A stretch of DNA of 64,000 nt. It comes from Pseudomonas sp. (lineage in GTDB: Bacteria; Pseudomonadota; Gammaproteobacteria; Pseudomonadales; Pseudomonadaceae). Shown here one piece after another: positions 33,333 to 41,594 of the stretch. How positions within the stretch are numbered: the stretch's first letter is position 1; every line of letters starts with the position of its first letter. The stretch is from the NCBI RefSeq assembly GCF_017744435.1, contig NZ_JAGIBG010000022.1, positions 19,245 through 83,244 of the forward strand, written 5' to 3'. Under the pieces are notes generated by a model. It saw only the letters and a list, made by a program, of their open reading frames with translations. It ran no database searches and had not been told where the DNA came from. A program made the position numbers and the translations under genes.

Positions 33333-34388
33333 ATGCCGCAGCCCGGCCCGACCATCGGGATCATTGCCAACCCTGCCTCCGGCCGCGACCTGCGTCGCCT
33401 GACCAGCAACGCCGGGCTTTACTCCAGCACCGACAAGGCCTCGGTCATCCAGCGCCTGCTCGCCGCCTTTGGTGCCACGGGCGTGGCCGAGGTACTGCTG
33501 CCCACCGACATGACCGGTATCGCTGCCGCCGTGCTCAAGGCCAGCCTCGGCCCCGTGGCGCAGGACCAGCACTGGCCGCGCCTGGCGTTACTTGACCTGC
33601 CATTGACCCAGACCGTCAGCGATACCCGCCTGGCCACCCGGCAAATGGTTGAGCGAGGCGTGGCAATGATCGCCGTGCTGGGCGGCGACGGCACGCACAA
33701 GGCCGTGGCAACCGAGGCCGGGGATACGCCCCTGCTCACCCTGTCCACCGGCACCAACAACGCCTTCCCGGAACTGCGCGAAGCCACCAGCGCAGGCCTG
33801 GCCGGCGGTTTGCTCGCGGGCGGCCGGGTACCGGCCAGTATCGGTCTGCGCCGCAACAAGCGACTGCTGGTGAAGGTGCCGCAACAACAGCTGTGTGAGT
33901 GGGCGCTGGTCGAGGTGGCGGTGTCACCGCAACGCTTCATCGGTGCCCGCGCGCTGAGCCGCAGCGAAGACCTCAGCGAAATCTTCGCCTGCTTCGCCGA
34001 GCCCCATGCCATCGGCCTGTCCGCACTCTGCGGGCTGTGGCAACCGGTGGCCCGCCATGAACCCCACGGCGCCTGGGTGCGACTCAACCCCGGCGCCGAA
34101 CAGGCCCTGCTCGCCCCACTGGCCCCCGGCCTGCTGCAAGGCTGCGGCATTACTGCCAGCGGCACACTCAGCCCGGGTGTGGCGCATCGCCTGAGCCTCA
34201 CCGCCGGCACCCTGGCTCTGGATGGCGAGCGCGAGATCGAATTTGCCGAGCACGACACCCCGACCATCACCCTCGACCTGCAAGGCCCATTGACCGTCGA
34301 CGTCGAGGCCGTGCTGGCACATGCCGCCCGTCATCACCTGCTGGCCGTCCCGCGCGGCCATCGGCTGCACCCTGCAACCCCGTGTTGA
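33333..34388 (+). CDS. acoX: AcoX, acetoin-cluster protein with NAD kinase-like fold
   Basis: A 351-residue protein with the ATP-NAD kinase signature: IGIIANPASGRD near the N-terminus, AVLGGDGTHKAVA about residue 115-127 and LLTLSTGTNNAFPE. Its role in acetoin breakdown has never been fixed; it is the first gene of aco operons in P. putida and Ralstonia but is dispensable in some. GAGG lies 7 bases before the ATG, just behind the sigma-54 promoter. acoA follows 22 bases on. A nucleotide-binding or phosphorylating activity is inferred from the fold. Confidence 0.85.
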   Translation: MPQPGPTIGIIANPASGRDLRRLTSNAGLYSSTDKASVIQRLLAAFGATGVAEVLLPTDMTGIAAAVLKASLGPVAQDQHWPRLALLDLPLTQTVSDTRLATRQMVERGVAMIAVLGGDGTHKAVATEAGDTPLLTLSTGTNNAFPELREATSAGLAGGLLAGGRVPASIGLRRNKRLLVKVPQQQLCEWALVEVAVSPQRFIGARALSRSEDLSEIFACFAEPHAIGLSALCGLWQPVARHEPHGAWVRLNPGAEQALLAPLAPGLLQGCGITASGTLSPGVAHRLSLTAGTLALDGEREIEFAEHDTPTITLDLQGPLTVDVEAVLAHAARHHLLAVPRGHRLHPATPC

Positions 34389-34410
34389 GACAACCCTGGA
34401 GAACAACAAG

Positions 34411-35388
34411 ATGTCCACTCACCTCAGCTCAGAGCAATTGCTGCATGCCTATGAAGTGATGCGCACCATCCGTGCCTTCGAAGAACGCCTGCACGTGGAG
34501 TTCGCCACGGGCGAGATCCCCGGCTTCGTTCACCTGTATGCCGGTGAAGAGGCTTCCGCCGCCGGTGTCATGGCGCACCTGCGCGACAGCGACTGCATCG
34601 CTTCGACCCATCGCGGCCATGGTCACTGCATCGCCAAGGGCGTCGATGTGTACGGCATGATGGCCGAAATCTACGGCAAGAAGACCGGCGTGTGCGGCGG
34701 CAAGGGCGGCTCGATGCATATCGCCGACCTGGAAAAAGGCATGCTCGGTGCCAACGGCATCGTCGGCGCCGGTGCACCCCTGGTGGCCGGTGCCGCCCTG
34801 GCGGCCAAGATCAAGGGCAATGACAACGTGGCCGTGGCCTTCTTCGGCGACGGCGCCTCCAACGAAGGCGCGGTGTTCGAGGCGATGAACCTGGCCTCGA
34901 TCATGAACCTGCCGTGCATCTTCGTCGCCGAGAACAACGGCTACGCCGAAGCCACCGCCTCGACCTGGTCGGTGGCCTGCGACCATATCGCCGACCGCGC
35001 CGCCGGCTTCGGCATGCCGGGGGTGACCATCGACGGTTTCGACTTCTTTGCCGTGCACGAGGCTGCCGGTGCCGCCATCGAACGCGCCCGCGCCGGGCAA
35101 GGTCCGTCGTTGATCGAGGTCAAGCTCAGCCGCTACTACGGCCACTTCGAAGGCGACGCACAGACCTACCGCGCCCCCGACGAGGTGAAGAACCTGCGTG
35201 AGTCCCGCGACTGCCTGCTGCAGTTCCGCAACAAGACCACCCGCGCCGGCCTGTTGCAGGCGGCGCAACTGGACGCCATCGACGCCCGTGTCGACGACCT
35301 GATCGAAGACGCCGTGCGCCGCGCCAAAGCCGACCCCAAGCCGCAGCCCGCCGACCTGCTCACCGACGTCTACGTCAGCTACCCCTGA
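34411..35388 (+). CDS. acoA: Acetoin dehydrogenase E1 component, alpha subunit
   Basis: A 325-residue thiamine-diphosphate enzyme subunit. The TPP motif is G-D-G...N: FFGDGASNEGAVFEAMNLAS, ending at ENNGYAEATA. N-terminal RTIRAFEERLHVEFATGEIPG and GHGHCIAKGVD with KGGSMHIADLEKGMLG are typical of E1-alpha of acetoin and pyruvate dehydrogenases. With AcoB it cleaves acetoin and transfers an acetyl group to lipoyl-AcoC. The start is the ATG after GGAGAACAACAAG; an upstream in-frame ATG lies inside acoX. Second gene of the sigma-54 operon. Confidence 0.95.
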   Translation: MSTHLSSEQLLHAYEVMRTIRAFEERLHVEFATGEIPGFVHLYAGEEASAAGVMAHLRDSDCIASTHRGHGHCIAKGVDVYGMMAEIYGKKTGVCGGKGGSMHIADLEKGMLGANGIVGAGAPLVAGAALAAKIKGNDNVAVAFFGDGASNEGAVFEAMNLASIMNLPCIFVAENNGYAEATASTWSVACDHIADRAAGFGMPGVTIDGFDFFAVHEAAGAAIERARAGQGPSLIEVKLSRYYGHFEGDAQTYRAPDEVKNLRESRDCLLQFRNKTTRAGLLQAAQLDAIDARVDDLIEDAVRRAKADPKPQPADLLTDVYVSYP

Positions 35389-35420
35389 GCCCGGACAACA
35401 AGAACAACAGGAGAACCACC

Positions 35421-36443
35421 ATGGCTAGAAAAATCAGCTATCAGCAGGCCATCAACGAAGCCCTGGCCCAGGAAATGCGCCGCGACACCAGCGTGTTCAT
35501 CATCGGCGAAGACGTTGCCGGTGGCGCCGGTGCCCCAGGTGAAGATGACGCCTGGGGTGGCGTGCTCGGCGTGACCAAGGGCCTGTACCACCAATTCCCC
35601 GGGCGCGTGCTCGATGCGCCGCTGTCGGAAATCGGCTACGTCGGTGCCGCCGTCGGTGCCGCCACCCAAGGCCTGCGCCCGGTATGCGAGCTGATGTTCG
35701 TCGACTTCGCCGGCTGCTGCCTGGACCAGATCCTCAACCAGGCCGCCAAGTTTCGCTACATGTTCGGCGGCAAGGCGGTCACCCCGCTGGTGATGCGCAC
35801 CATGTACGGCGCCGGCCTGCGCGCCGCGGCCCAGCACTCACAGATGCTCACCTCGCTATGGACCCACATCCCCGGCCTGAAGGTGGTCTGCCCATCCTCG
35901 CCCTACGACGCCAAGGGCCTGCTGATCCAGGCGATCCGCGACAACGACCCGGTGATCTTCTGCGAGCACAAGCTGCTCTACAGCATGCAGGGCGAAGTAC
36001 CGGAAGAGGTGTATAGCGTGCCGTTCGGCGAGGCCAACTTCCTGCGCGACGGCGACGACGTGACCCTGGTGACCTATGGGCGCATGGTCCACGTGGCCCT
36101 GGAAGCGGCCAACAACCTGGCCCGCCAGGGCATCGACTGCGAAGTGCTGGACCTGCGCACCACCAGCCCGCTGGACGAGGACAGCATTCTCGAAAGCGTG
36201 GAGAAGACCGGCCGCCTGGTGGTGATCGACGAAGCCAACCCGCGCTGCTCGATGGCCACCGACATCAGTGCACTGGTCGCACAAAAAGCCTTCGCCGCAC
36301 TCAAGGGCCCGATCGAGATGGTCACCGCGCCGCACACCCCGGTGCCGTTCTCCGATGCCCTGGAAGACCTGTACATCCCTGACGCCGCGAAGGTCGAAGC
36401 GGCCGTGCGCAAGGTCATCGAAGCTGCAAGGAGTGCCGCATGA
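35421..36443 (+). CDS. acoB: Acetoin dehydrogenase E1 component, beta subunit
   Basis: A 340-residue transketolase-like beta subunit, partner of AcoA. Family blocks: SYQQAINEALAQEMRRD, IIGEDVAGGAGAPGEDDAWG, VLDAPLSEIGYVGAAVGAA, and the C-terminal EVLDLRTTSPLDEDSILESV with KTGRLVVIDEANP. The insert GGAGAPGEDDAWGG distinguishes acetoin E1-beta from pyruvate E1-beta. It contributes to TPP binding and the E2 contact. The ribosome site AACAGGAGAA is strong. The stop overlaps the acoC start (ATGA). Confidence 0.95.
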   Translation: MARKISYQQAINEALAQEMRRDTSVFIIGEDVAGGAGAPGEDDAWGGVLGVTKGLYHQFPGRVLDAPLSEIGYVGAAVGAATQGLRPVCELMFVDFAGCCLDQILNQAAKFRYMFGGKAVTPLVMRTMYGAGLRAAAQHSQMLTSLWTHIPGLKVVCPSSPYDAKGLLIQAIRDNDPVIFCEHKLLYSMQGEVPEEVYSVPFGEANFLRDGDDVTLVTYGRMVHVALEAANNLARQGIDCEVLDLRTTSPLDEDSILESVEKTGRLVVIDEANPRCSMATDISALVAQKAFAALKGPIEMVTAPHTPVPFSDALEDLYIPDAAKVEAAVRKVIEAARSAA

Positions 36444-37546
36444 GCCAGATCCATACCCTGACCATGCCCAAGTGGGGCCTGTCGATGACCGAAGGCCGGG
36501 TCGACGCCTGGCTCAAGCAGGAGGGGGATGAAATCAGCAAGGGCGACGAAGTGCTGGACGTCGAGACCGACAAGATCAGCAGCAGCGTCGAGGCGCCGTT
36601 CAGCGGCGTGCTGCGCCGCCAGGTGGCCCGGCCCGACGAAACCCTGCCGGTCGGTGCGCTGCTGGCGGTGGTGGTGGAAGGTGAAGCCGAAGAATCGGAA
36701 ATCGACGCCGTGGTGCAGCGCTTCCAGGCCGAGTTCATCGCCGAGGGCGGCGCCGACCAGGCCCAGGGACCGGCTCCACAGAAGGCCGAGGTGGCCGGGC
36801 GCCTGCTGCGCTGGTTCGAGCTGGGCGAAGGTGGCACGCCGCTGGTGCTGGTGCATGGCTTTGGCGGCGACCTCAACAACTGGCTGTTCAACCACCCGGC
36901 ACTGGCGGCCGAGCGGTGGGTCATCGCCCTGGACCTGCCGGGGCATGGCGAGTCGGCCAAGGCCTTGGCAAAGGGTGATCTGGATGAATTGAGCGAGACC
37001 GTGCTGACCCTGCTCGATCATCTGGACATCGACAAGGCCCACCTGGCCGGGCACTCCATGGGCGGTGCGGTCAGCCTGAATGTGGCGCGCCTGGCACCGC
37101 AGCGGGTGGCGAGCCTGAGCCTGGTGGCCAGTGCCGGGCTGGGTGAAGCGATCAATGGCCAGTACCTGCAAGGGTTCGTCGCTGCCGCCAACCGCAATGC
37201 GCTGAAGCCGCAGATGGTGCAGCTGTTTGCCGACCCGGGGCTGGTGACCCGGCAGATGCTTGAGGACATGCTCAAGTTCAAGCGCCTGGAAGGTGTGGAT
37301 CAAGCCTTGCGCCAGCTAGGGTCGGCGCTGGCCGACGGTGACCGACAGCGGCATGACCTGCGCGGGGTGCTGGGGCAGCACCCGGCGCTGGTGATCTGGG
37401 GGGCCGAAGACGCGATCATTCCGGCGGCGCATGCCGACGGGGTCGAGGCCGAGGTGCTGGTGGTACCTGGGGTCGGGCACATGGTGCAGATGGAGGCGGC
37501 GGAGCAGGTGAACCAGGGGCTGCTTGAATTCCTGCGCAAGCACTGA
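36440..37546 (+). CDS. acoC: Acetoin dehydrogenase E2, lipoyl domain fused to an alpha/beta hydrolase-type acyltransferase
   Basis: A 368-residue protein. A lipoyl domain occupies residues 1-78 with the lipoylated lysine in VETDKISSSVE. After a short linker (80-130) comes an alpha/beta-hydrolase fold: VLVHGFGGDLNNW, DLPGHGESAKAL, nucleophile elbow AGHSMGGAVSL, acid in GAEDAIIP and His in VPGVGHMVQ. This differs from the standard E2 of pyruvate dehydrogenase and is typical of P. putida AcoC. No E3 (dihydrolipoamide dehydrogenase) and no butanediol dehydrogenase follow, so E3 must come from elsewhere. A REP pair lies just after the stop. Confidence 0.93.
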   Translation: MSQIHTLTMPKWGLSMTEGRVDAWLKQEGDEISKGDEVLDVETDKISSSVEAPFSGVLRRQVARPDETLPVGALLAVVVEGEAEESEIDAVVQRFQAEFIAEGGADQAQGPAPQKAEVAGRLLRWFELGEGGTPLVLVHGFGGDLNNWLFNHPALAAERWVIALDLPGHGESAKALAKGDLDELSETVLTLLDHLDIDKAHLAGHSMGGAVSLNVARLAPQRVASLSLVASAGLGEAINGQYLQGFVAAANRNALKPQMVQLFADPGLVTRQMLEDMLKFKRLEGVDQALRQLGSALADGDRQRHDLRGVLGQHPALVIWGAEDAIIPAAHADGVEAEVLVVPGVGHMVQMEAAEQVNQGLLEFLRKH

Positions 37547-37559
37547 CCATTCTCTACTG

Positions 37560-37661
37560 CCTGTTCCGGCCTCTTCGCGGGTGAACCCGCTCCCACAGGT
37601 ACCGCACCGCTTTCGAATGCGGCGCCAATCCTGTGGGAGCGGGTTTACCCGCGAAGAAGCC
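37560..37661. repeat. REP pair (BIME), CGGGTTTACCCGCG type
   Basis: CTTCGCGGGTGAACCCGCTC at the left and GAGCGGGTTTACCCGCGAAG at the right form a long imperfect hairpin over about 35-base arms with a 30-base centre. It marks the right boundary of the aco cluster, after acoC and before prmA. Confidence 0.87.
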
Positions 37662-37766
37662 AACGCGGTCTACCGGCCCTGCTCTACAAACCCCCCGCAC
37701 TCGCGTAAACTGCCAGGCTTCTCGCAGCCTCGGGCTGCCCCTGTCGATTTACCAAAGGTGCCCGCC

Positions 37767-38645
37767 ATGCCTTGGCTGCAAGTACGCCTGGCCATCAGCC
37801 CGGAACAAGCCGAAACCTACGAAGACGCCCTGCTCGAAGTCGGCGCCGTATCGGTCACGTTCATGGATGCCGAAGACCAGCCGATCTTCGAACCCGACCT
37901 CAACACCACCCCGCTGTGGTCGCACACCCACCTGCTGGCACTGTTCGAAGCCGACGCCGAGCCTGAAGCGGTATTCGCCCACCTGCAACTGCTGACCGGC
38001 GCCGAGTTGCCCGAGCACCAGGCCGAAGTGATCGAAGACCAGGACTGGGAACGCAGCTGGATGGACGGTTTCCAGCCGATGCGCTTTGGCCAGCGCCTGT
38101 GGATCGTGCCGAGCTGGCACGAGGCCCCGGAACAGGACGCGGTCAACCTGCTGCTCGACCCGGGCCTGGCGTTCGGCACCGGCACCCACCCGACCACCGC
38201 ACTGTGCCTGGAATGGCTCGACGGCCAGCCACTGCAAGGCACCCAGGTGCTGGACTTCGGCTGCGGCTCGGGCATCCTCGCCATCGCTGCCCTGCTGCTG
38301 GGCGCGCGCGAGGCGGTCGGTACCGACATCGACGTGCAGGCCATCGAAGCCTCCCGTGACAACGCCCAGCGCAACGGCATCGCCGATGAAAAGCTGGCGC
38401 TGTACCTGCCCGAGCACATGCCGGCCATGCAGGCCGACGTGCTGGTCGCCAACATTCTCGCCGGCCCGCTGGTGTCGCTGGCACCGCAGCTGTCCGGCCT
38501 GGTCCGCCCAGGTGGGCTGCTGGCCCTGTCGGGCATCCTCGCCGAACAGGGCGAGGAAGTGGCTGCCGCCTACGCTGCCGACTTCGATCTGGACCCGATC
38601 GTCGTGCGCGACGGCTGGGTGCGCATCAGTGGTCGGCGCCGCTAA
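37767..38645 (+). CDS. prmA: Ribosomal protein L11 methyltransferase
   Basis: A 292-residue SAM methyltransferase. The N-terminal L11-recognition domain (about 1-100) ends in EDQDWERSWMDGFQPMRFG. The catalytic domain has DPGLAFGTGTHPTTALCLEW, motif I VLDFGCGSGILAIAALLLGA and post-I VGTDIDVQA, and LVANILAGPLVSLAPQL. It trimethylates L11 at several sites. The ATG at 37767 starts MPWLQVRLAI; an upstream open frame only covers the REP. The next gene is the DUF3426 protein 42 bases downstream, the standard Pseudomonas order. Confidence 0.95.
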   Translation: MPWLQVRLAISPEQAETYEDALLEVGAVSVTFMDAEDQPIFEPDLNTTPLWSHTHLLALFEADAEPEAVFAHLQLLTGAELPEHQAEVIEDQDWERSWMDGFQPMRFGQRLWIVPSWHEAPEQDAVNLLLDPGLAFGTGTHPTTALCLEWLDGQPLQGTQVLDFGCGSGILAIAALLLGAREAVGTDIDVQAIEASRDNAQRNGIADEKLALYLPEHMPAMQADVLVANILAGPLVSLAPQLSGLVRPGGLLALSGILAEQGEEVAAAYAADFDLDPIVVRDGWVRISGRRR

Positions 38646-38687
38646 GCGGGCCTAGAATAGTTCTCTGCACAGCTCCCGGATTGCCGC

Positions 38688-40007
38688 ATGACCGACAGTT
38701 TCGTCACCCAGTGCCCGCATTGCCAGACCAGCTTTCGCGTCACCCATCACCAGTTGAGCGTGGCTCGCGGCGTCGTGCGCTGCGGTCACTGCCTGCAGGT
38801 GTTCAATGCGGCCAAGCAGTTGCTGGAGCAGAACCGCGCCAAGGCCGATGTTGCCCCCGTAGCGCCACCACCTGTGGCGGTCGAACCGGTCGCCGCGCCT
38901 GAACCGGTTGCCAGCGAGCCGCCGCCGGTCGAGAAAGAGGACTGGGCCATCACCGCCCAGGCCTTGGATGAACTCGACCTGGACCAGGAACTCGCCCGCC
39001 TCGAACGCCGTGACGAACCTGCCGAGCCGGGCTCGGACGCCAAGGCCGGCGCCCTGCAAGCCCGTCGCGACGAGCCGGCTGCCGATGAGCAGGATGATGA
39101 ACTGTTCGGCACCGCGACCGACGACCGCCATGAACCGCTCGCGGCCCATGACCCGGCGCCGGTGCTGCTGGACGAGCAGCCCCTGGAGCCGGAGCCGGGT
39201 GATCGCACCGAGCCGACCCTCGGTGGCAACCTGGACCTGGACCTCGACGACGAACCGCCTGCGCAACACGCTGCCGAGCCAGAGCCCACGCAACGGTTCG
39301 ACGAACACGATGACGATGTCATTCACGAGAAGGGCCTGAGCGCCCGTGATGACGACGACACTGATCTCCATTTGTCAGCCCGCGATGACGATCCGCTCGA
39401 GCCGCTGCCCGGCGAACGCCTGGAACCCGGCTTCGCCGCCAAGCCTGAGCGCCTGTCACGCAAGGAGCCGCTGGTCGACGTGGTCGACGACCCGCTGCAG
39501 CTGGGTTGGGAGAAACCCCGGCCCAACTGGGGCAAGCGCCTGCTGTGGAGCTTCCTGACCCTGCTGGCCGCTGGCCTGCTGGCATTCCAGTACGTCTGGT
39601 TCCACTTCGACGAACTGGCCCGCCAGGACCAATACCGGCCGATCTTCCAGCAACTGTGCCCGATGCTCGGTTGCCAAGTGCCGAGCCGCGTCGATATCGG
39701 CCGGATCAAGAGCAGCAACCTGGTGGTGCGCAGCCATCCGGACTTCAAGGGCGCGCTGATCGTCGATGCGATCATCTACAACCGCGCACCGTTCGCCCAG
39801 CCATTCCCGCTGCTGGAGCTGCGTTTCGCCGACCTCAACGGCCAACTGATCGCCAGCCGTCGGTTCAAGCCCAGCGAGTACCTGTCGGGTGAATTGGCCG
39901 GGCGCGGCGAAATGCCCAGCCAGACGCCGATCCACATCGCCCTGGATATTCTCGACCCAGGCCCCAAGGCCGTGAACTACAGCCTCAGCTTCCGCTCCCC
40001 GGAGTGA
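38688..40007 (+). CDS. DUF3426 inner-membrane protein with MJ0042-type zinc ribbon
   Basis: A 439-residue protein. Residues 1-40 hold a zinc ribbon with two CxxC pairs (CPHCQTSF and CGHCLQVF). Residues 55-280 are acidic, low in complexity and probably disordered. A single TM segment (LLWSFLTLLAAGLLAFQYVWF) near 285 is followed by a periplasmic DUF3426 domain (LCPMLGCQVPSRVDIGRIK, and FAQPFPLLELRFADLNGQ). It is found between prmA and dusB across Pseudomonas. Similar proteins have been compared with the FlmA/PilJ-like anchor class, but no function is established. Confidence 0.82.
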   Translation: MTDSFVTQCPHCQTSFRVTHHQLSVARGVVRCGHCLQVFNAAKQLLEQNRAKADVAPVAPPPVAVEPVAAPEPVASEPPPVEKEDWAITAQALDELDLDQELARLERRDEPAEPGSDAKAGALQARRDEPAADEQDDELFGTATDDRHEPLAAHDPAPVLLDEQPLEPEPGDRTEPTLGGNLDLDLDDEPPAQHAAEPEPTQRFDEHDDDVIHEKGLSARDDDDTDLHLSARDDDPLEPLPGERLEPGFAAKPERLSRKEPLVDVVDDPLQLGWEKPRPNWGKRLLWSFLTLLAAGLLAFQYVWFHFDELARQDQYRPIFQQLCPMLGCQVPSRVDIGRIKSSNLVVRSHPDFKGALIVDAIIYNRAPFAQPFPLLELRFADLNGQLIASRRFKPSEYLSGELAGRGEMPSQTPIHIALDILDPGPKAVNYSLSFRSPE

Positions 40008-40183
40008 CGACCCAAGGCTGGCTGCCGGTTTATCGGCGCCAGCACGCAGTCGCAAACCCTCGGGCATAAGGCCGCAGTTGTTCAGAATTTATCCAAATCC
40101 ATCTTTATCCGGTCACCGAGAGCGGGTATCATGCCAACCCTTTTTCGGACTCCCATGATTCGGCCCCACAACAGGGAACACCT

Positions 40184-41197
40184 ATGTCGGCGGTACGCAT
40201 CGGCCCATACACACTACGTAACAACCTGATCCTCGCGCCCATGGCCGGGGTCACGGACCAGCCTTTCCGTACACTTTGCAAGCGCCTGGGCGCCGGCATG
40301 GTGGTGTCGGAGATGGTCAGCAGCGACATGAGCCTGTGGAACAGCCGCAAGTCCAGCCTGCGCCGCATCCATGAAGGTGATCCCGAGCCACGCTCGGTAC
40401 AGATCGCCGGTGGTGATGCGCAGATGATGGCGGCGGCGGCCCGGGCCAACGTCGAGGCAGGTGCCCAGATCATCGATATCAACATGGGCTGCCCGGCAAA
40501 AAAAGTCTGCAACAAAGCTGCAGGCTCTGCTTTATTGAGAGATGAAGCTCTGGTCACCGAAATCCTCCACGCCGTGGTCGGCGCGGTGGACGTACCGGTG
40601 ACGCTGAAAATCCGCACCGGATGGGACCGGGCGAACAAGAACGGCCTGAACGTGGCGAAGATCGCCGAACAGGCCGGTATCCAGGCGCTGGCGGTGCATG
40701 GCCGTACACGCGCCGACCTGTACACCGGCGAAGCCGAATACGACACCATCGCTGCCATCAAGCAGGCGGTGTCGATCCCGGTTTTCGCCAATGGCGATAT
40801 CACCTCGCCAGAAAAGGCCCGGGCGGTGCTGGATGCCACCGGGGTCGACGGCTTGCTGATTGGCCGGGCTGCCCAGGGGCGGCCATGGATCTTTCGCGAG
40901 ATCGAACATTTTTTGGGGACTGGCCAGCATTTGCCGGCCCCGCAGTTGGACGAAGTGGAACGCATCCTGCTGGAACACCTGGCCGCGCTGCATGCCTTCT
41001 ATGGCGATGTGATGGGCGTGCGTATCGCCCGCAAGCACGTGGGCTGGTATCTGGCAACACGACCCGGCGGCAAGGAGTTCCGCTCCCGGTTCAACGCTTT
41101 GGAAGACACACAAGCGCAGTGCGCCAACGTTCGCGCGTATTTCAGCGAACGTCGACAGAGCCTTGAGACAGAGGACGGACAAGGGGTGGCCGCATGA
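40184..41197 (+). CDS. dusB: tRNA-dihydrouridine synthase B
   Basis: A 337-residue FMN-dependent TIM-barrel enzyme that reduces uridine in the D-loop of tRNA. Motifs: LAPMAGVTDQPFRTLC for FMN binding, the catalytic Cys in INMGCPAKKVCNKAAGSALL, IRTGWDR, VHGRTRADLYTGEAEY, and FANGDITSPEKA with LIGRAAQGRPW. The size is near E. coli DusB (321). The stop overlaps the fis start as ATGA, so fis is co-transcribed as in enterobacteria, where fis abundance is controlled from the dusB promoter. A possible -10 TATCAT lies at 40127-40132. Confidence 0.95.
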   Translation: MSAVRIGPYTLRNNLILAPMAGVTDQPFRTLCKRLGAGMVVSEMVSSDMSLWNSRKSSLRRIHEGDPEPRSVQIAGGDAQMMAAAARANVEAGAQIIDINMGCPAKKVCNKAAGSALLRDEALVTEILHAVVGAVDVPVTLKIRTGWDRANKNGLNVAKIAEQAGIQALAVHGRTRADLYTGEAEYDTIAAIKQAVSIPVFANGDITSPEKARAVLDATGVDGLLIGRAAQGRPWIFREIEHFLGTGQHLPAPQLDEVERILLEHLAALHAFYGDVMGVRIARKHVGWYLATRPGGKEFRSRFNALEDTQAQCANVRAYFSERRQSLETEDGQGVAA

Positions 41198-41514
41198 CGA
41201 TGATGACCGAGACATTAGTGAGTGGAACAACGCCCGTGAGCGACAACGCCAACCTCAAACAGCACCTCAACACGCCAAGCGAAGAGGGTCAGACCCTTCG
41301 TGACAGCGTCGAGAAGGCGCTGCACAACTACTTCGCACACCTGGAAGGCGCGACCGTCACCGACGTGTACAACCTGGTGCTCTCCGAAGTCGAGGCGCCC
41401 CTGCTCGAAAGCGTGATGAACTACGTGAAGGGCAACCAGACCAAGGCCAGCGAGATGCTCGGACTCAACCGTGGCACCCTGCGCAAGAAGCTCAAGCAGT
41501 ACGACTTGCTGTAA
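41194..41514 (+). CDS. fis: Nucleoid-associated protein Fis
   Basis: A 106-residue DNA-bending protein. The C-terminal HTH is complete: LLESVMNYVKGNQTKASEML and GLNRGTLRKKLKQYDLL, near identical to E. coli Fis. The central helices (LRDSVEKALHNYFAHLEG) form the dimer core. The N-terminus is about 8 residues longer than E. coli Fis if started at 41194; the ATG at 41200 (MMTET) is another option. It is coupled to dusB and followed by an intrinsic terminator. It regulates rRNA and many genes according to growth phase. Confidence 0.95.
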   Translation: MTMMTETLVSGTTPVSDNANLKQHLNTPSEEGQTLRDSVEKALHNYFAHLEGATVTDVYNLVLSEVEAPLLESVMNYVKGNQTKASEMLGLNRGTLRKKLKQYDLL

Positions 41515-41531
41515 GCCAGAATCCCAATCAG

Positions 41532-41565
41532 AAAAGGCGGCCTCTGCGAAGAGACGCCTTTTTTG
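41532..41565 (+). terminator. Rho-independent terminator after fis
   Basis: AAAAGGCG at 41532-41539 pairs with CGCCTTTT at 41555-41562, with an inner CTCT/AGAG stem, and is followed by more T residues. It separates dusB-fis from purH, whose start is 30 bases beyond. Confidence 0.85.
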
Positions 41566-41594
41566 CTGACTCCACCGCGTTATTGGAACCCGAA

